NCBI GenBank assembly: GCA_021803025.1
Contig: JAJZQV010000002.1
Location: forward strand, 1-64,000
DNA from: Actinomycetes bacterium
GTDB lineage: Bacteria; Actinomycetota; Actinomycetes; Propionibacteriales; Propionibacteriaceae
Reading direction: 5' to 3'
Length of the DNA stretch: 64,000 nucleotides
A model generated the notes under the pieces. The model did not search any database, was not told where the DNA came from, and worked only from the letters and a program-made list of their open reading frames with translations. Of the stretch, positions 1-8,909 are shown in pieces. How positions within the stretch are numbered: the first letter of the stretch is position 1; each line of letters begins with the position of its first letter. The position numbers and the translations under genes were made by a program.

Positions 1-515
1 GAGTGGGCCGGCTGGTGCTTGAGCGCTTGCGGCCCTTCAGGGTCGACGTGCTGCTGGCCTCCCCGGAGCTCACCCCGGAACAGGCGGTGGAGCTCGGTGC
101 GACCCTTGTCCCGCTCGACGAGCTGATGAGCAGGAGCTCGATCGTCTCACTGCATGCACCTGTTCTGGAGGAGACCAGAGGAATGATCGGGCGAGCGCAG
201 CTGGCGGCCATGCCGAACGGCGCGACGTTCATCAACACCGCTCGGGGAGCACTCGTCGACCACGACGCGCTGCGTGACGAGACCACGAGCGGACGCATCA
301 GCGCGATTCTCGACGTGACCGACCCGGAGCCGTTGCCTACCGGGGATCCGCTCTACAACCTGCCGAACGTGATCCTCACCCCCCACATCGCCGGTTCGAT
401 GGGCAACGAGCTCTCCGAGATGGGCGAGTATGCGGTGCGCGAGGTGCAGCGACTCGCTGCCGGCGAACCCCTCGCCTACCCCGTGACGATCACGGACCTG
501 AACACCGCTGCCTGA
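1..515 (+). CDS. D-2-hydroxyacid dehydrogenase, C-terminal part (5' end outside window)
   Basis: This is the NAD-binding and C-terminal part of a D-isomer 2-hydroxyacid dehydrogenase of the phosphoglycerate/glycerate dehydrogenase type. The reading frame enters at base 3 just after the expected Rossmann glycine motif. Visible signatures (fragment numbering) are SLHAP near 49-53, the NTARGALVD block with the substrate-binding Arg81, Glu109 in the DPEP segment, and the catalytic His128 in TPHIAGS. No ACT domain follows, so it is not the same type as the serA-like gene at 42491-43651. The substrate cannot be read from this fragment. The next gene downstream is a broken sugar isomerase-like gene on the same strand, which fits a carbohydrate-catabolic operon that has partly decayed. 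Confidence 0.85.
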   Translation, partial: VGRLVLERLRPFRVDVLLASPELTPEQAVELGATLVPLDELMSRSSIVSLHAPVLEETRGMIGRAQLAAMPNGATFINTARGALVDHDALRDETTSGRISAILDVTDPEPLPTGDPLYNLPNVILTPHIAGSMGNELSEMGEYAVREVQRLAAGEPLAYPVTITDLNTAA

Positions 516-606
516 CCTTCCCGGCCGCGTTCGACGACGTCATGCATGGGGCCTATGACGACCCGCCGGTCGCCACCGCCCGGATACCGCACATGGAGGG
601 GTTCAT

Positions 607-920
607 GTGACGAAACCTGCCCCTCGGAGGCGCGTGCCGCGTGTTGCGGCGAACCCGATTCCGTTACTGGGCGGCGGTGGGAAGACGCGCGAGGTGTTCG
701 ACCGAGCCTTGGCGGACTACCAGCAGATCGGGTTTACCGCGGTCAAGGCGGACGGGCCGGAGGGGATGCGCGCGACCGACTGTCTCCGCTGCATCGAGGG
801 CTACGGTCTCTCGCCCTCGCTGAGTCTGTTCAACTCACCGTTCGACGAGACCGTGAACGTCGACGACGAGAGCGGGCCCGTCCTGCGCGGCGCTGCGGGC
901 CTCCAGCTCGCGGGGGTGAT
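607..920 (+). pseudogene. Sugar phosphate isomerase/epimerase remnant (N-terminal third only)
   Basis: From ATG 607 the frame reads like the start of an IolE/xylose-isomerase-type TIM-barrel sugar phosphate isomerase: AANPIP, GKTREVFDRAL, IGFTAVKADGPEG and the LSLFNSPFDETV segment resemble beta strands 1-2 of such proteins. Similarity stops about 95 residues in, near base 880-900. A stretch resembling ERARPARR occurs in another frame there, which suggests a frameshift followed by loss of the remaining two thirds. The frame stays open for much longer but becomes low-complexity Arg/Pro-rich and runs through the next gene, so I do not accept it as coding. The identification comes from remembered family sequence, not a search. 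Confidence 0.6.
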
Positions 921-1045
921 CACACGAGGGGCGGGAGATAGGGTTCCGAGCACAGCCGACGTGCCTGCCTCTCCGCCCACACGCAGAGCGGGTCGTCCGG
1001 CGTACATGCCGGCTCGTCCCGTCGAGCCCGAGGTGGAGGAGCCCT
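921..1045. other. Gap between isomerase remnant and DUF2200 gene
   Basis: This short stretch continues downstream of the remnant. The sequence GGAGGAG at about 1034-1040 lies a few bases before ATG 1046 and is a good ribosome binding site for the DUF2200 gene. I see no other feature. Confidence 0.5.
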
Positions 1046-1396
1046 ATGACAGAGCACCGGATCTTCCGAACCAGCTTCGCGAGCATCTACCCGCTGTACG
1101 TCGCCAAGGCGGAGCGCAAGGGCCGGACGAGGGACGAGGTCGACGAGGTTCTCTGCTGGCTGACCGGGTACGACCGGGCGGACCTCGAGGCGGCGGTCGC
1201 CGACGGGGTCGACCTCGCGACGTTCTTCGAGCGGGCCCCTGCCATGAACCCGAACGCGACGCTCATCACGGGTGTGGTCTGCGGGATCCGCGTCGAGGAG
1301 ATCGAGGACCCGCTCATGCAGCGGATCCGGCGGATGGACAAGCTCGTGGACGAGCTCGCCCGAGGCAAGCGCATGGCCTCCGTGCTGCGCGCCTGA
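1046..1396 (+). CDS. DUF2200 family protein
   Basis: A 116-residue protein matching DUF2200 over its full length: SFASIYPLYVAKAERKGRT near the N-terminus, a LTGYD segment, the APAMNPNATLITGVVCGIRVE core and the EDPLMQRIRRMDKLVDELARGK C-terminal part. The family is small, cytosolic and of unknown biochemical role, common in Gram-positive bacteria and proteobacteria. The ATG is preceded by a strong GGAGGAG. The gene converges on the dienelactone hydrolase gene with two bases between the stop codons; the two stops together form the palindrome TGACGTCA at 1394-1401, too short to call a terminator. Confidence 0.9.
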   Translation: MTEHRIFRTSFASIYPLYVAKAERKGRTRDEVDEVLCWLTGYDRADLEAAVADGVDLATFFERAPAMNPNATLITGVVCGIRVEEIEDPLMQRIRRMDKLVDELARGKRMASVLRA

Positions 1397-1398
1397 CG

Positions 1399-2166
1399 TC
1401 AGCCGAGCGTACGGTCGAGCAGCGCCTGCAGGTCGCGGTAGTGCCGCTCCGCCGCGGCCTCGTTGTAGCTCGCGGTGTCCGCCATCGTGTAGCCGTGCGC
1501 CGCCCCCTCGTACACCGCCTCCCCGTGCTTGAGGCCCGCCTCGTCGAGAGCGGCCGCGAGGTCGGCCTGGTTCTGCGGCGTGTTGGAGCCGTCGTTGTCG
1601 GCGTGGCCGAACCAGAACTCCGCCTTCGCCCTGGTGACTGCGTGGTGCGGGCTCAGCGGGTCGTCGACGACGAGACCGCCCCCGTGGAAGCCGCCGACGG
1701 CCGCCACGCCGTCACCCACGGTGCCGGCCGTCAGCATCGCCAGCCTGGAGCCCATGCAGTACCCCGTCACGCCGACCGGTCCGGCGGAGACGCCGGACAG
1801 CTCGTGGAGCGCGTCGACGTACGAGGCCAGCTCTGCGAGCAGGTGCTCGCGGTTCTCGGCGCTGAACAGGCTCTCCATCCGAGGCCGTACACCCTCGAAG
1901 AACGCACCGCGTTGCTCCGGGCTCGTGAGCGGCTCTGACGGGCTCGTCTCCGCGGCGGTGCCGAACTCGTGGAAGACGTTGGGCGCCATGACGACGTAGC
2001 CCCAGGACGCGATCCGGTCTGCCATGCCCGCGATCTGGGGACGCAGCCCGAACGCGTCGATGTAGAGGAGCACGCCCGGGTGCTCGCTCGCCGCATCCTG
2101 CGGCCTGCCGACGTAGGCCTCCGCAGTCCCGTCGTCCCGGAGGCTGATCGTCGTCATGTCTGCCAT
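1399..2166 (-). CDS. Dienelactone hydrolase family protein
   Basis: A 255-residue alpha/beta hydrolase of the dienelactone hydrolase family. The nucleophile is Cys137 in GYCMGS, with Asp190 (GHADND) and His224 (AAHGYTM) completing a Cys-Asp-His triad. Family members hydrolyse dienelactone or other small esters; the actual substrate cannot be read here. No signal peptide is visible, so it should be cytosolic. A second ATG three codons in (2157) could also serve as start. It stands alone between convergent DUF2200 and a divergent small gene. Confidence 0.9.
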   Translation of the reverse strand: MADMTTISLRDDGTAEAYVGRPQDAASEHPGVLLYIDAFGLRPQIAGMADRIASWGYVVMAPNVFHEFGTAAETSPSEPLTSPEQRGAFFEGVRPRMESLFSAENREHLLAELASYVDALHELSGVSAGPVGVTGYCMGSRLAMLTAGTVGDGVAAVGGFHGGGLVVDDPLSPHHAVTRAKAEFWFGHADNDGSNTPQNQADLAAALDEAGLKHGEAVYEGAAHGYTMADTASYNEAAAERHYRDLQALLDRTLG

Positions 2167-2226
2167 ACGCGCAGGTTAGCGGGCGGATGCCCCCCCGGAC
2201 ACGGGTGCGGCGACTACGGTGCGGGC

Positions 2227-2445
2227 ATGCGGTACAACCTGGACACGACGCTGCTGGGAACCATGCTCGCCGACCCCGAGATCGTCGGGATCCTCGAGAA
2301 GCACGCTCCCGGCATCACGAGCAACCCCATGATCAGCATGGCCAAGGGGATGACGGCGAGCCAGGCGCTCGTCATGGGCACGCCGATCCTCGGGGGCCAG
2401 CCCGTCGTGGACGCGCTACGCGCCGAGATCGCCGAACTCTCCTGA
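2227..2445 (+). CDS. Small helical-domain protein (72 aa), unknown function
   Basis: A 72-residue protein beginning MRYNLDTTLLGTM. It carries the pattern LADPEIVGILEKHAPGI, then SNPMISMAKGMTASQ and a PVVDALRAEIAEL tail. The same arrangement occurs as a stand-alone protein and as a C-terminal domain on some secreted hydrolases in other bacteria; its role is not known to me. The start is the first ATG in a frame that gives this complete domain, and the gene is divergent from the dienelactone hydrolase with 60 bases between the starts. Confidence 0.75.
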   Translation: MRYNLDTTLLGTMLADPEIVGILEKHAPGITSNPMISMAKGMTASQALVMGTPILGGQPVVDALRAEIAELS

Positions 2446-2574
2446 CGCCTGCAGGCTCGTCGTCGTACGAGGCCGGGTCGAGAGGCCGGTTGCTGTCGCG
2501 ACACGCCGAACCGACCGCGCGTGTCGTGGCCTTTCGATTTCGGGGATGGCGGGCGCCGACCGGAGCCGTATTCC

Positions 2575-4002
2575 CTAGACGAGCTCGAAGCTGACTTTTC
2601 CGGTCGACACGTCCGCGGCGACGAGCCGTACGGTCGCCTCCTCGCCCAGTCGCGTGGCGCCCTTCACCCGCGCCTCGACCGCCGGGTCCTCGAGGACGAC
2701 GACGCCGTCCACGCCGTCCTTGTCGATCTCGACGACGGTTCCTGTGAACACACTGCCCACCCGCGTCGACAGCACGAGGGCCTCGAGCAGGTCGATGATC
2801 CCGCGCTCGTACTTCTTCGCGCGTGCGTCCGACTGCGCCATGAGAGCGGGGAGCGCGGGCAGCTGGGTCCGTACCCACTCGGGCACGGGCGTGCCCGAGC
2901 ACAGGGCCAGGCAGGTCTCGCCCACGTAGCGATCCACGAGCCGCCTCAGGGGCGCGGTGGCGTGCGCGTAGTGCATGGCCAGCGCGCCGTGGACAAGGTT
3001 CGCGTCGGGCAGGGAGCCGTCGAAGGCGGTGTAGCCCGCCCCCCTGAAGAGCACCGTGCAGGCGTTGAGCATCGCCAGATGCGTGGGCTTGCGCGGGTCG
3101 AGGCTGCGCACGAAGTCGGGGTACGAGAGGTGGCCCGGCCAGTCGATGTGCAGGCCCTTCGCGGTGTGACGCAGCTTGTCGATGCCCCATTGCTCGGCCG
3201 GGGGAAGGGTGCGCAGGATACCGACCTTCCCGGCGATCATGATGTCCGCCGCGGCCGCCCCCACGAGGAGCGAGATCTGCGCGTTCCAGCCCTCCACGGG
3301 GAGTGGCGCCCTGAACTCGAGCTGCCAGTCGTCGCCCTTGGCTGCGATCTCCTGCTCCGGGGTCTGGAGGCTCACGCCCCCGCGCTCCGCCTCGATGCTC
3401 TGGCGGAGGCGGCCGACGATCTCGAGCAGGTGCAGCGAGTCCGTCGCCTCGCCGGCGTCGAGCTCCTCCTGGACCTGGGTGTACGAGAGGCGGGCACGGC
3501 TCGTCACGAGGCACCGCTCGACCTTCGCCGAGCTCTTCTCCCCCTGCGCGTCCAGCTCCACGGTCCACAGCAGCGCGGGGCGTGCCCGCCCGTCCGCGAG
3601 CAGGGAGGCGGCCGCCTCGCTGAGGACCGGCGGGTGCAGCGCGGCGCGGTGGTCCGGCGCGTACAGCGTCTGGCCGCGCTGGCGGGCTTCCACGTCGACC
3701 GGAGTGCCCGGCTCGACCCAGGCGGCGACATCGGCGATCGCGTAGTGCACCGTGTAGCCGTCACCGTTCGTGGCGACGTGCACCGCCTGGTCGAGGTCCA
3801 TGGACCCCTCCGGATCGATGGTGACGAGCTCGATGTCCGTGCGGTCCGCCCGCTCCGAGGGTGCCGCTGCGCGGGCGGCCTCCTCCGCGGCGACGAGCAC
3901 CTCCGACGGGAAGTGGTCCGGCACGCCGAGCGTGTCTCGCAGTCGCTGCAGCCCGGGCTGGAGCAGTGGCGGCACGCCGGGGACGGCGACCTGTACGGGC
4001 AT
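2575..4002 (-). CDS. RNB-domain ribonuclease (RNase II/R family)
   Basis: A 475-residue 3'-5' exoribonuclease of the RNase II/R family. The catalytic RNB signature sits unusually early: IDPEGSMDLDQAVHV at about 62-76, with the metal-binding acidic residues Asp63, Asp69 and Asp71. The second half has the LVHGALAMHYAHATAPLRRLVDRYV block, equivalent to the conserved H/SPIRR(Y/F)-type region. There is no N-terminal cold-shock domain pair and only a short C-terminal S1-like beta tail, so this is the compact actinobacterial form. Its ATG overlaps the TGA of the upstream zinc-ribbon gene (TGATG at 4000-4004), implying translational coupling. Confidence 0.9.
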   Translation of the reverse strand: MPVQVAVPGVPPLLQPGLQRLRDTLGVPDHFPSEVLVAAEEAARAAAPSERADRTDIELVTIDPEGSMDLDQAVHVATNGDGYTVHYAIADVAAWVEPGTPVDVEARQRGQTLYAPDHRAALHPPVLSEAAASLLADGRARPALLWTVELDAQGEKSSAKVERCLVTSRARLSYTQVQEELDAGEATDSLHLLEIVGRLRQSIEAERGGVSLQTPEQEIAAKGDDWQLEFRAPLPVEGWNAQISLLVGAAAADIMIAGKVGILRTLPPAEQWGIDKLRHTAKGLHIDWPGHLSYPDFVRSLDPRKPTHLAMLNACTVLFRGAGYTAFDGSLPDANLVHGALAMHYAHATAPLRRLVDRYVGETCLALCSGTPVPEWVRTQLPALPALMAQSDARAKKYERGIIDLLEALVLSTRVGSVFTGTVVEIDKDGVDGVVVLEDPAVEARVKGATRLGEEATVRLVAADVSTGKVSFELV

Positions 4003-4736
4003 CAGTCGGCCGTCCGCACGAGGATGCGGTCACACTCCTCGCAGCGCAGGACCTCGTCCTGCGGGGTCGCGAGGTACCGCTCGTAGTCGCTCGGGTTCGC
4101 CTCGAGGCCGCAGCCCGTACAGCGCCTGCCCTGCAGGGCCGCGGCCCCGACGCCTCCAGAGCGAGCCCGTACCTTCTCGTAGCTGTCGACGAGGGCCGCC
4201 GGGAGCTCGGCGAGAAGCGAGGAGCGGACCGACCGCCGGTCGGCGAGGTCCGCCTGGAGGTCGGTCACGGCAGCATCGCGCTTCGCCATGAGGGCCCGCA
4301 TCTCGTCCTCGATCGACGTGCGTTCCGCCTGGATGCGCGCCATCTCCGCCTCCGCCGACTCGACGGCCTCCATGAGCTCGAGCTCCTCGTCCTCGAGCGT
4401 GGAGATCCGCGCCGTGAGGTGGGCGATCTCGTCGACCATGCTCTTCAAGGTCTTGGGGTCGGTGATGGTTCCGCCCTCGATGGCGCGCTCGTCGCGCAGC
4501 AGCCGCTCCCGGACCGGGACGAGGTCGGCCTCCGCCTTCGTCTGGGCAGCCGTGGCGTCGCTGAGCGCGGTCTCCGCAGCCACGAGCCGCTGCCCGAGCG
4601 CCTGCCGACGGGTCTGCCGCTCCGCGAGCAGCGCGTGCTCCGGGAGCATCTTCACCCGGTGGTCCAGCTGGCCGATCGCGGTGTCGACGGCTTGGAGCTC
4701 GAGCAGGCGCCGCTGCGCGCCGGGGTCGGCCTTCAT
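4002..4736 (-). CDS. Coiled-coil protein with C-terminal C4 zinc ribbon
   Basis: A 244-residue protein. Residues 1-180 are a nearly continuous charged coiled coil, and the C-terminus holds a C4 zinc ribbon (CTGC and CEEC pairs about 25 residues apart). This is the widespread DUF164/CT398-like architecture, proposed to scaffold RNA or export machinery; the function is not established. It is the first gene of a coupled pair with the RNB ribonuclease (stop/start overlap TGATG), which fits a role in RNA metabolism, but that is inference from context. Confidence 0.88.
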   Translation of the reverse strand: MKADPGAQRRLLELQAVDTAIGQLDHRVKMLPEHALLAERQTRRQALGQRLVAAETALSDATAAQTKAEADLVPVRERLLRDERAIEGGTITDPKTLKSMVDEIAHLTARISTLEDEELELMEAVESAEAEMARIQAERTSIEDEMRALMAKRDAAVTDLQADLADRRSVRSSLLAELPAALVDSYEKVRARSGGVGAAALQGRRCTGCGLEANPSDYERYLATPQDEVLRCEECDRILVRTAD

Positions 4737-4804
4737 ACGTACTCCCTCATCGTGTCGCTCGGCACTCTACTCAGTCGGCGCCCCGCGCCCCGGTGACGAC
4801 GAGG

Positions 4805-5365
4805 TCACGCGTTCCAGCGCACGATCGCCGGCGACTCCTTCTCGTAGCCGACGATCGACACCGAGGCGGTGCGGAGCGGGAAGGACTGGCCGCGGGCGAT
4901 GTCGATGTCGAGCCAGCACAGGGCGAGCACCCGGAGCGAGTGGCCGTGGGCGAAGCAGATCGCACGCTCGACTCCGGACCGCCGCACGCGCTCCACCACC
5001 TCGGTGAGCCGCGCGATCACGGCCACCTTCGTCTCGCCGCCCGGCATGGGGCTGTTCCAGATCCGCCAGTGCGGGACCTGCCGGCGGATCTCGTCGGAGG
5101 TCAGCCCCTCGTAGTCGCCGTAGAACCACTCCGCGAGGTTGCCGTCGATCACCGGGTCGGGGAAGCCGGCGAGGGCGGCCGTCCGTCGCGCACGCAGCCT
5201 CGGGCTGCACAGGGCGAGCTGGAAGTCGGCAGGATCGAGCGTGCCACGGAGTGCCTCCGCCTGGCGCACGCCGTCGTCCGTGAGGTCGACGTCGGTCACC
5301 GAGGTGTGCCGTCCGGCCTTGGACCACTCGGTCTCACCGTGCCGCACGAGATAGAGCTCGGTCAT
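4805..5365 (-). CDS. Histidine phosphatase family protein
   Basis: A 186-residue phosphoglycerate-mutase-like phosphatase. It has the LVRHGETEW signature with the phospho-accepting His9 and Arg8, Glu79 as likely acid/base, and the second histidine motif FAHGHS (His140). The short length and absence of the mutase insert point to a broad phosphatase rather than a glycolytic mutase. It is divergent from the Xaa-Pro aminopeptidase, with 36 bases between the starts, so both promoters must overlap. Confidence 0.9.
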   Translation of the reverse strand: MTELYLVRHGETEWSKAGRHTSVTDVDLTDDGVRQAEALRGTLDPADFQLALCSPRLRARRTAALAGFPDPVIDGNLAEWFYGDYEGLTSDEIRRQVPHWRIWNSPMPGGETKVAVIARLTEVVERVRRSGVERAICFAHGHSLRVLALCWLDIDIARGQSFPLRTASVSIVGYEKESPAIVRWNA

Positions 5366-5401
5366 GAACCGCAGCGTACGGGAGGCCTAGTATCTGTAGC
5401 C

Positions 5402-6868
5402 ATGTCCAGCGACCAGCAGCCGGTGCTGCCCAACCGTCAGATCCCCTTCTCGAAGGCGTTCACCGAGTTCATCAGCACGGACTGGGCCCCGTACGGCGAG
5501 CAGCTGCCCGACCCTCTTCCCTCGACCGCCCATACGGCCGCCCGCCGCGAGATGGTCTCGGCGATGTTCCCGGGCGAGCGCATCGTGATCCCGGCCGGGG
5601 GCTACCGCGTGAGGTCCAACGACACGGACTTCCGGTACCGGGCGCACTCCGCCTTCGCGCACCTCACGGGCCTGGGCACCGACCGCGAGCCGGACGCGGT
5701 CCTCGTCATGGAGCCCGTCGGCGGGGGCCACGAGGCGTGCATCTACTTCAGTCCCCGCGCTCCCCGGACCGACCCGGAGTTCTACTCGTCGAGCCGGTAC
5801 GGCGAGATGTGGGTCGGGCAGCGGGAGTCACTGGCGGAGATGTCGGCGATGGCCGCGCTGCCCACCGCACCCATCGGCAGCCTGGCCGAGGCCGTCGGAC
5901 GCGACACGGGCACGGTACGGGTCCGCGTTCTGCGCGACGCCGACGCCGACATCACCGCCATGGTCGACGCCGCACGGGGTGAGGCCTCGGTCGAGTGCGA
6001 CACGGAGCTCCAGGTCGCGCTCAGCGAGCTGCGGCTGGTCAAGGACCCGTACGAGCTGGAACAGCTCCGGGCAGCCTGTCGCGCCACGGCGACCGGCTTC
6101 GAGGCCGTCGTCGCGGAGCTGCCGCGCGCCGTCGCCGCCGGCCGCGGCGAGCGCTGGGTCGAAGGCGTCTTCGGGCTGCACGCCCGCCACGCCGGCAACG
6201 CGGTCGGCTACGACACGATCGCCGCGTGCGGCGACCACGCCACGACGCTCCACTGGATCCGCAACGACGGCGACCTCCGCAACGGCGACCTGCTGCTGCT
6301 CGACGCCGGCGTCGAGCTCGACTCGCTGTACACCGCGGACGTGACCCGCACGGTCCCGGTCTCGGGCACGTTCACGGCGGCGCAGCGGAAGGTGTACGAG
6401 GCCGTGCTCGAGGCCCAGCAGGCCGGCATCGACGCGGCCAGGCCCGGAGTGAAGATGCGGGCCATCCACGACGCGGCGGTCGCGGTGATCGCCCGCAAGC
6501 TGTCCGAGTGGGGCATCCTCCCCGTGAGCGCCGAGGAGTCCCTGTCCGACGAGGGTGGCCAGCATCGCCGGTGGATGGTGCACGGCACCTCCCACCATCT
6601 CGGCCTCGACGTCCACGACTGCGCGCAGGCGCGACAGGAGAACTACCGCGAAGGCGTCCTCGCCGAGGGCATGGTCGTCACGGTGGAGCCCGGCATCTAC
6701 TTCAAGTCCACCGACCTGCTCGTCCCTGACGAGCTCCGCGGGATCGGCATCCGCATCGAGGACGACATCGCGATCACCGCTGACGGCTGCGACATCCTCT
6801 CGAGCGCGCTCCCCCGCGATCCCGATGCGGTGGAGGCGTGGATCACGCGGATCTGGGGCGAGTCGTGA
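5402..6868 (+). CDS. pepP: Aminopeptidase P family metallopeptidase (Xaa-Pro aminopeptidase)
   Basis: A 488-residue M24B metallopeptidase that removes N-terminal residues preceding proline. The N-terminal AMP_N domain covers about 30-180. The pita-bread catalytic domain follows with the metal ligands Asp in LLDAGVE, Asp in TADVTRT, His in HGTSHHLGLDVHD, Glu in TVEPGIYF and Glu in IRIEDDI. The start is the ATG at 5402 giving MSSDQQ, the first start giving a normal N-terminus; upstream extension would run into the divergent phosphatase gene. The stop overlaps the GTG of the next gene (GTGA), so the two are translated together. Confidence 0.92.
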   Translation: MSSDQQPVLPNRQIPFSKAFTEFISTDWAPYGEQLPDPLPSTAHTAARREMVSAMFPGERIVIPAGGYRVRSNDTDFRYRAHSAFAHLTGLGTDREPDAVLVMEPVGGGHEACIYFSPRAPRTDPEFYSSSRYGEMWVGQRESLAEMSAMAALPTAPIGSLAEAVGRDTGTVRVRVLRDADADITAMVDAARGEASVECDTELQVALSELRLVKDPYELEQLRAACRATATGFEAVVAELPRAVAAGRGERWVEGVFGLHARHAGNAVGYDTIAACGDHATTLHWIRNDGDLRNGDLLLLDAGVELDSLYTADVTRTVPVSGTFTAAQRKVYEAVLEAQQAGIDAARPGVKMRAIHDAAVAVIARKLSEWGILPVSAEESLSDEGGQHRRWMVHGTSHHLGLDVHDCAQARQENYREGVLAEGMVVTVEPGIYFKSTDLLVPDELRGIGIRIEDDIAITADGCDILSSALPRDPDAVEAWITRIWGES

Positions 6869-7845
6869 CGAGCCTTCGTACCGTCGCCGACGGCGCTGGG
6901 CGGCTCATCGCCGCCGTGCAGCAGGAGTACCCCAACGCACCGCGCCACGTCATGCTCGACGCGGCGGACCAGGTGACGCCGCGGAGTGCCCACCCTGCGT
7001 TCTACAGCTGCTACGACTGGCACTCGGCCGTCGAGATGCACTGGGCCCTCATCGTCCTGCTGCGGTTCCAGCCCGACGACGTGCCGGCGGACGAGGTCAG
7101 AGCGGTCATCGACGCCCACCTCACGCCGGACGCCATCGCGGCAGAGGTGGAGTACCTCCGGGCCCACCCGGACTGGGAGCGTCCGTACGGCTGGGGCTGG
7201 GGTCTTCAGCTCGCGGGGGAGCTCGAGGACTGGGCCGCGACGGGTGACCCGGACGCCCGCCGGTGGGCGGAAGCCGTACGTCCGCTCGCGCGGCACCTGG
7301 CGCCGGCGCTGCTGGGCTGGCTGCCGCGGCTGCGATACCCGGACCGTTCCGGCACGCACGGCAACACGGCGTTCTGCCTGGGGCGGGCGCTCGCCTGGCC
7401 GGACACGACGATGCGGCAGGCGATCGCGAAGGCTGCACGCCAGTACTTCAGCGACGACACGGACTTCCCCGTCCGCTACGAGCCGTCGGGGTCGGACTTC
7501 GTCTCCCCCTTCTTCGCCGAGGCGCTGCTCATGGCCGAGGTCCTGGACGCGGCCGAGTTCGGCCCGTGGTGGGCGCGGTTCTCCCCCGCCGAGTTCCCGG
7601 AGGCGTTCCTCACCCCTGCCGTCGTCACGGACCCCCGTGACGGCCAGGGCGTTCACCTGCACGGCCTCAACATGTACCGCGTAGGGGGCCTTCGACGGCT
7701 GCTGCCCTACGCGAGCGCTTCCCAGCGACGGGTGTTCGAGACGAGCCTCCGCGCCCACGAGCGGGCGGTCGAGGAGGCCATGGCCGACGACGCCTGGGTG
7801 GCGGAGCACTGGCTCGGAGCGTTCGCGGTCCTCGCATTCAGGTAG
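6865..7845 (+). CDS. DUF2891 family protein
   Basis: A 326-residue protein of the DUF2891 family, recognised by the HPAFYSCYDWHSAVEMHWAL segment near the N-terminus and the many conserved Trp/His/Asp residues characteristic of an alpha/alpha-barrel-like fold. No biochemical activity is established for the family. I chose GTG 6865 because it overlaps the upstream stop as GTGA, the usual coupling in this genome; a GTG at 6838 is possible but would overlap pepP by 31 bases. The sequence GGCGCC-CA-GGCGCC lies just downstream at about 7851-7864. Confidence 0.82.
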   Translation: MTSLRTVADGAGRLIAAVQQEYPNAPRHVMLDAADQVTPRSAHPAFYSCYDWHSAVEMHWALIVLLRFQPDDVPADEVRAVIDAHLTPDAIAAEVEYLRAHPDWERPYGWGWGLQLAGELEDWAATGDPDARRWAEAVRPLARHLAPALLGWLPRLRYPDRSGTHGNTAFCLGRALAWPDTTMRQAIAKAARQYFSDDTDFPVRYEPSGSDFVSPFFAEALLMAEVLDAAEFGPWWARFSPAEFPEAFLTPAVVTDPRDGQGVHLHGLNMYRVGGLRRLLPYASASQRRVFETSLRAHERAVEEAMADDAWVAEHWLGAFAVLAFR

Positions 7846-7885
7846 ACCGGCGCCCAGGCGCCAGCCCACGCCCATAATGGGTGGC

Positions 7886-8878
7886 ATGGTGGGCAAGAGG
7901 GTGTCGTTGGTCCTCGGCTCCGGCGGCGCCAGGGGCTACGCGCACATCGGGGCGATCGACGTGCTCACCGAGCGCGGGTACGAGATCGTGGCGGTCGCCG
8001 GGAGCTCGGTCGGGTCGCTCATCGGTGGCCTGTACGCGGCGGGCAAGCTGCCCGAGTACACGGCCTGGGTGACGGGCCTCAACCAGCGCGACGTGCTGCG
8101 CCTGCTCGACGTGTCGCTCGGCGGTCCGGGCGTGTTCCGGCTCGAGCGGGTGCTGGCACGCATGACCCAGTACCTCGACGGGGTGCAGATCGAGGACCTG
8201 CCCATCCCGTACACCGCGGTGGCGAGCGACCTGGGGTCGCGCCGCGAGGTCTGGTTCACGAGGGGCCCGCTCGAGGCCGCGATCCGAGCGTCGGTCGCGA
8301 TCCCCGCGATGATCACGCCGATCATGGTCAACGGGCGGCTCCTCGTGGACGGCGGAGTCCTCAACCCCGTGCCGATGGAGGCCGTCATCGGCGTCGACGC
8401 GGACTTCTCCATGGCGGTCAACCTGAGCGGCGAGAAGACCCGTCACTTCACCGCGTCGCCCGTCCGCGAGTCCGCCGCCCAGGGACCGCCGCACGAGTGG
8501 CTGGACCGGTTCCGTCGCACGACCGCGGGCGTGTGGGAGAACGACTTCGTGGCGTCGATCCTCGCCCGCTTCAACCACCCGGAGACGTCGCAGCGGCCGT
8601 ACGACCCCGCTCCCCCTGGACTCGGCATCGCCGACATCTCCTGGATGTCTCTCGAGGCGATGGAGTCGCTCATCACCCGGTACCGGCTCGCCGCCCTGCC
8701 GCCGGACGTTCTCGTCACCGTGTCCGCCGACGCCGCCCGCATGTTCGACTTCCACCGGGCCGTCGAGCTCATCGAGCTCGGGCGCACGCTCACCGAGGCG
8801 GCGCTCGACGAGGCGTTCGGCGACGAGTCGGGCGAGGACGTACCGGCGGAGGGGCTGCCCCACGAGATCGAGGCGTGA
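7886..8878 (+). CDS. Patatin-like phospholipase (RssA family)
   Basis: A 330-residue patatin-domain serine acyl hydrolase. The oxyanion loop GSGGARGYAH lies at 11-20, the nucleophile Ser41 in GSSVG at 39-43 and the catalytic Asp155 in DGG, so the Ser-Asp dyad is intact. Such proteins hydrolyse acyl esters of phospholipids or lipids in the cytosol. ATG 7886 (MVGKRVSL) is preferred to the ATG at 7877 because homologues I recall begin right before the oxyanion loop. The C-terminal 60 residues are acidic and family-variable. Confidence 0.88.
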   Translation: MVGKRVSLVLGSGGARGYAHIGAIDVLTERGYEIVAVAGSSVGSLIGGLYAAGKLPEYTAWVTGLNQRDVLRLLDVSLGGPGVFRLERVLARMTQYLDGVQIEDLPIPYTAVASDLGSRREVWFTRGPLEAAIRASVAIPAMITPIMVNGRLLVDGGVLNPVPMEAVIGVDADFSMAVNLSGEKTRHFTASPVRESAAQGPPHEWLDRFRRTTAGVWENDFVASILARFNHPETSQRPYDPAPPGLGIADISWMSLEAMESLITRYRLAALPPDVLVTVSADAARMFDFHRAVELIELGRTLTEAALDEAFGDESGEDVPAEGLPHEIEA

Positions 8879-8909
8879 CGCCCCGTCGGGACCGCTAGCG
8901 TACGAGGTC

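Noticed and set aside
1394-1401. TGACGTCA palindrome between convergent stops as terminator
   Set aside because: Eight bases without loop; it arises from two facing stop codons.
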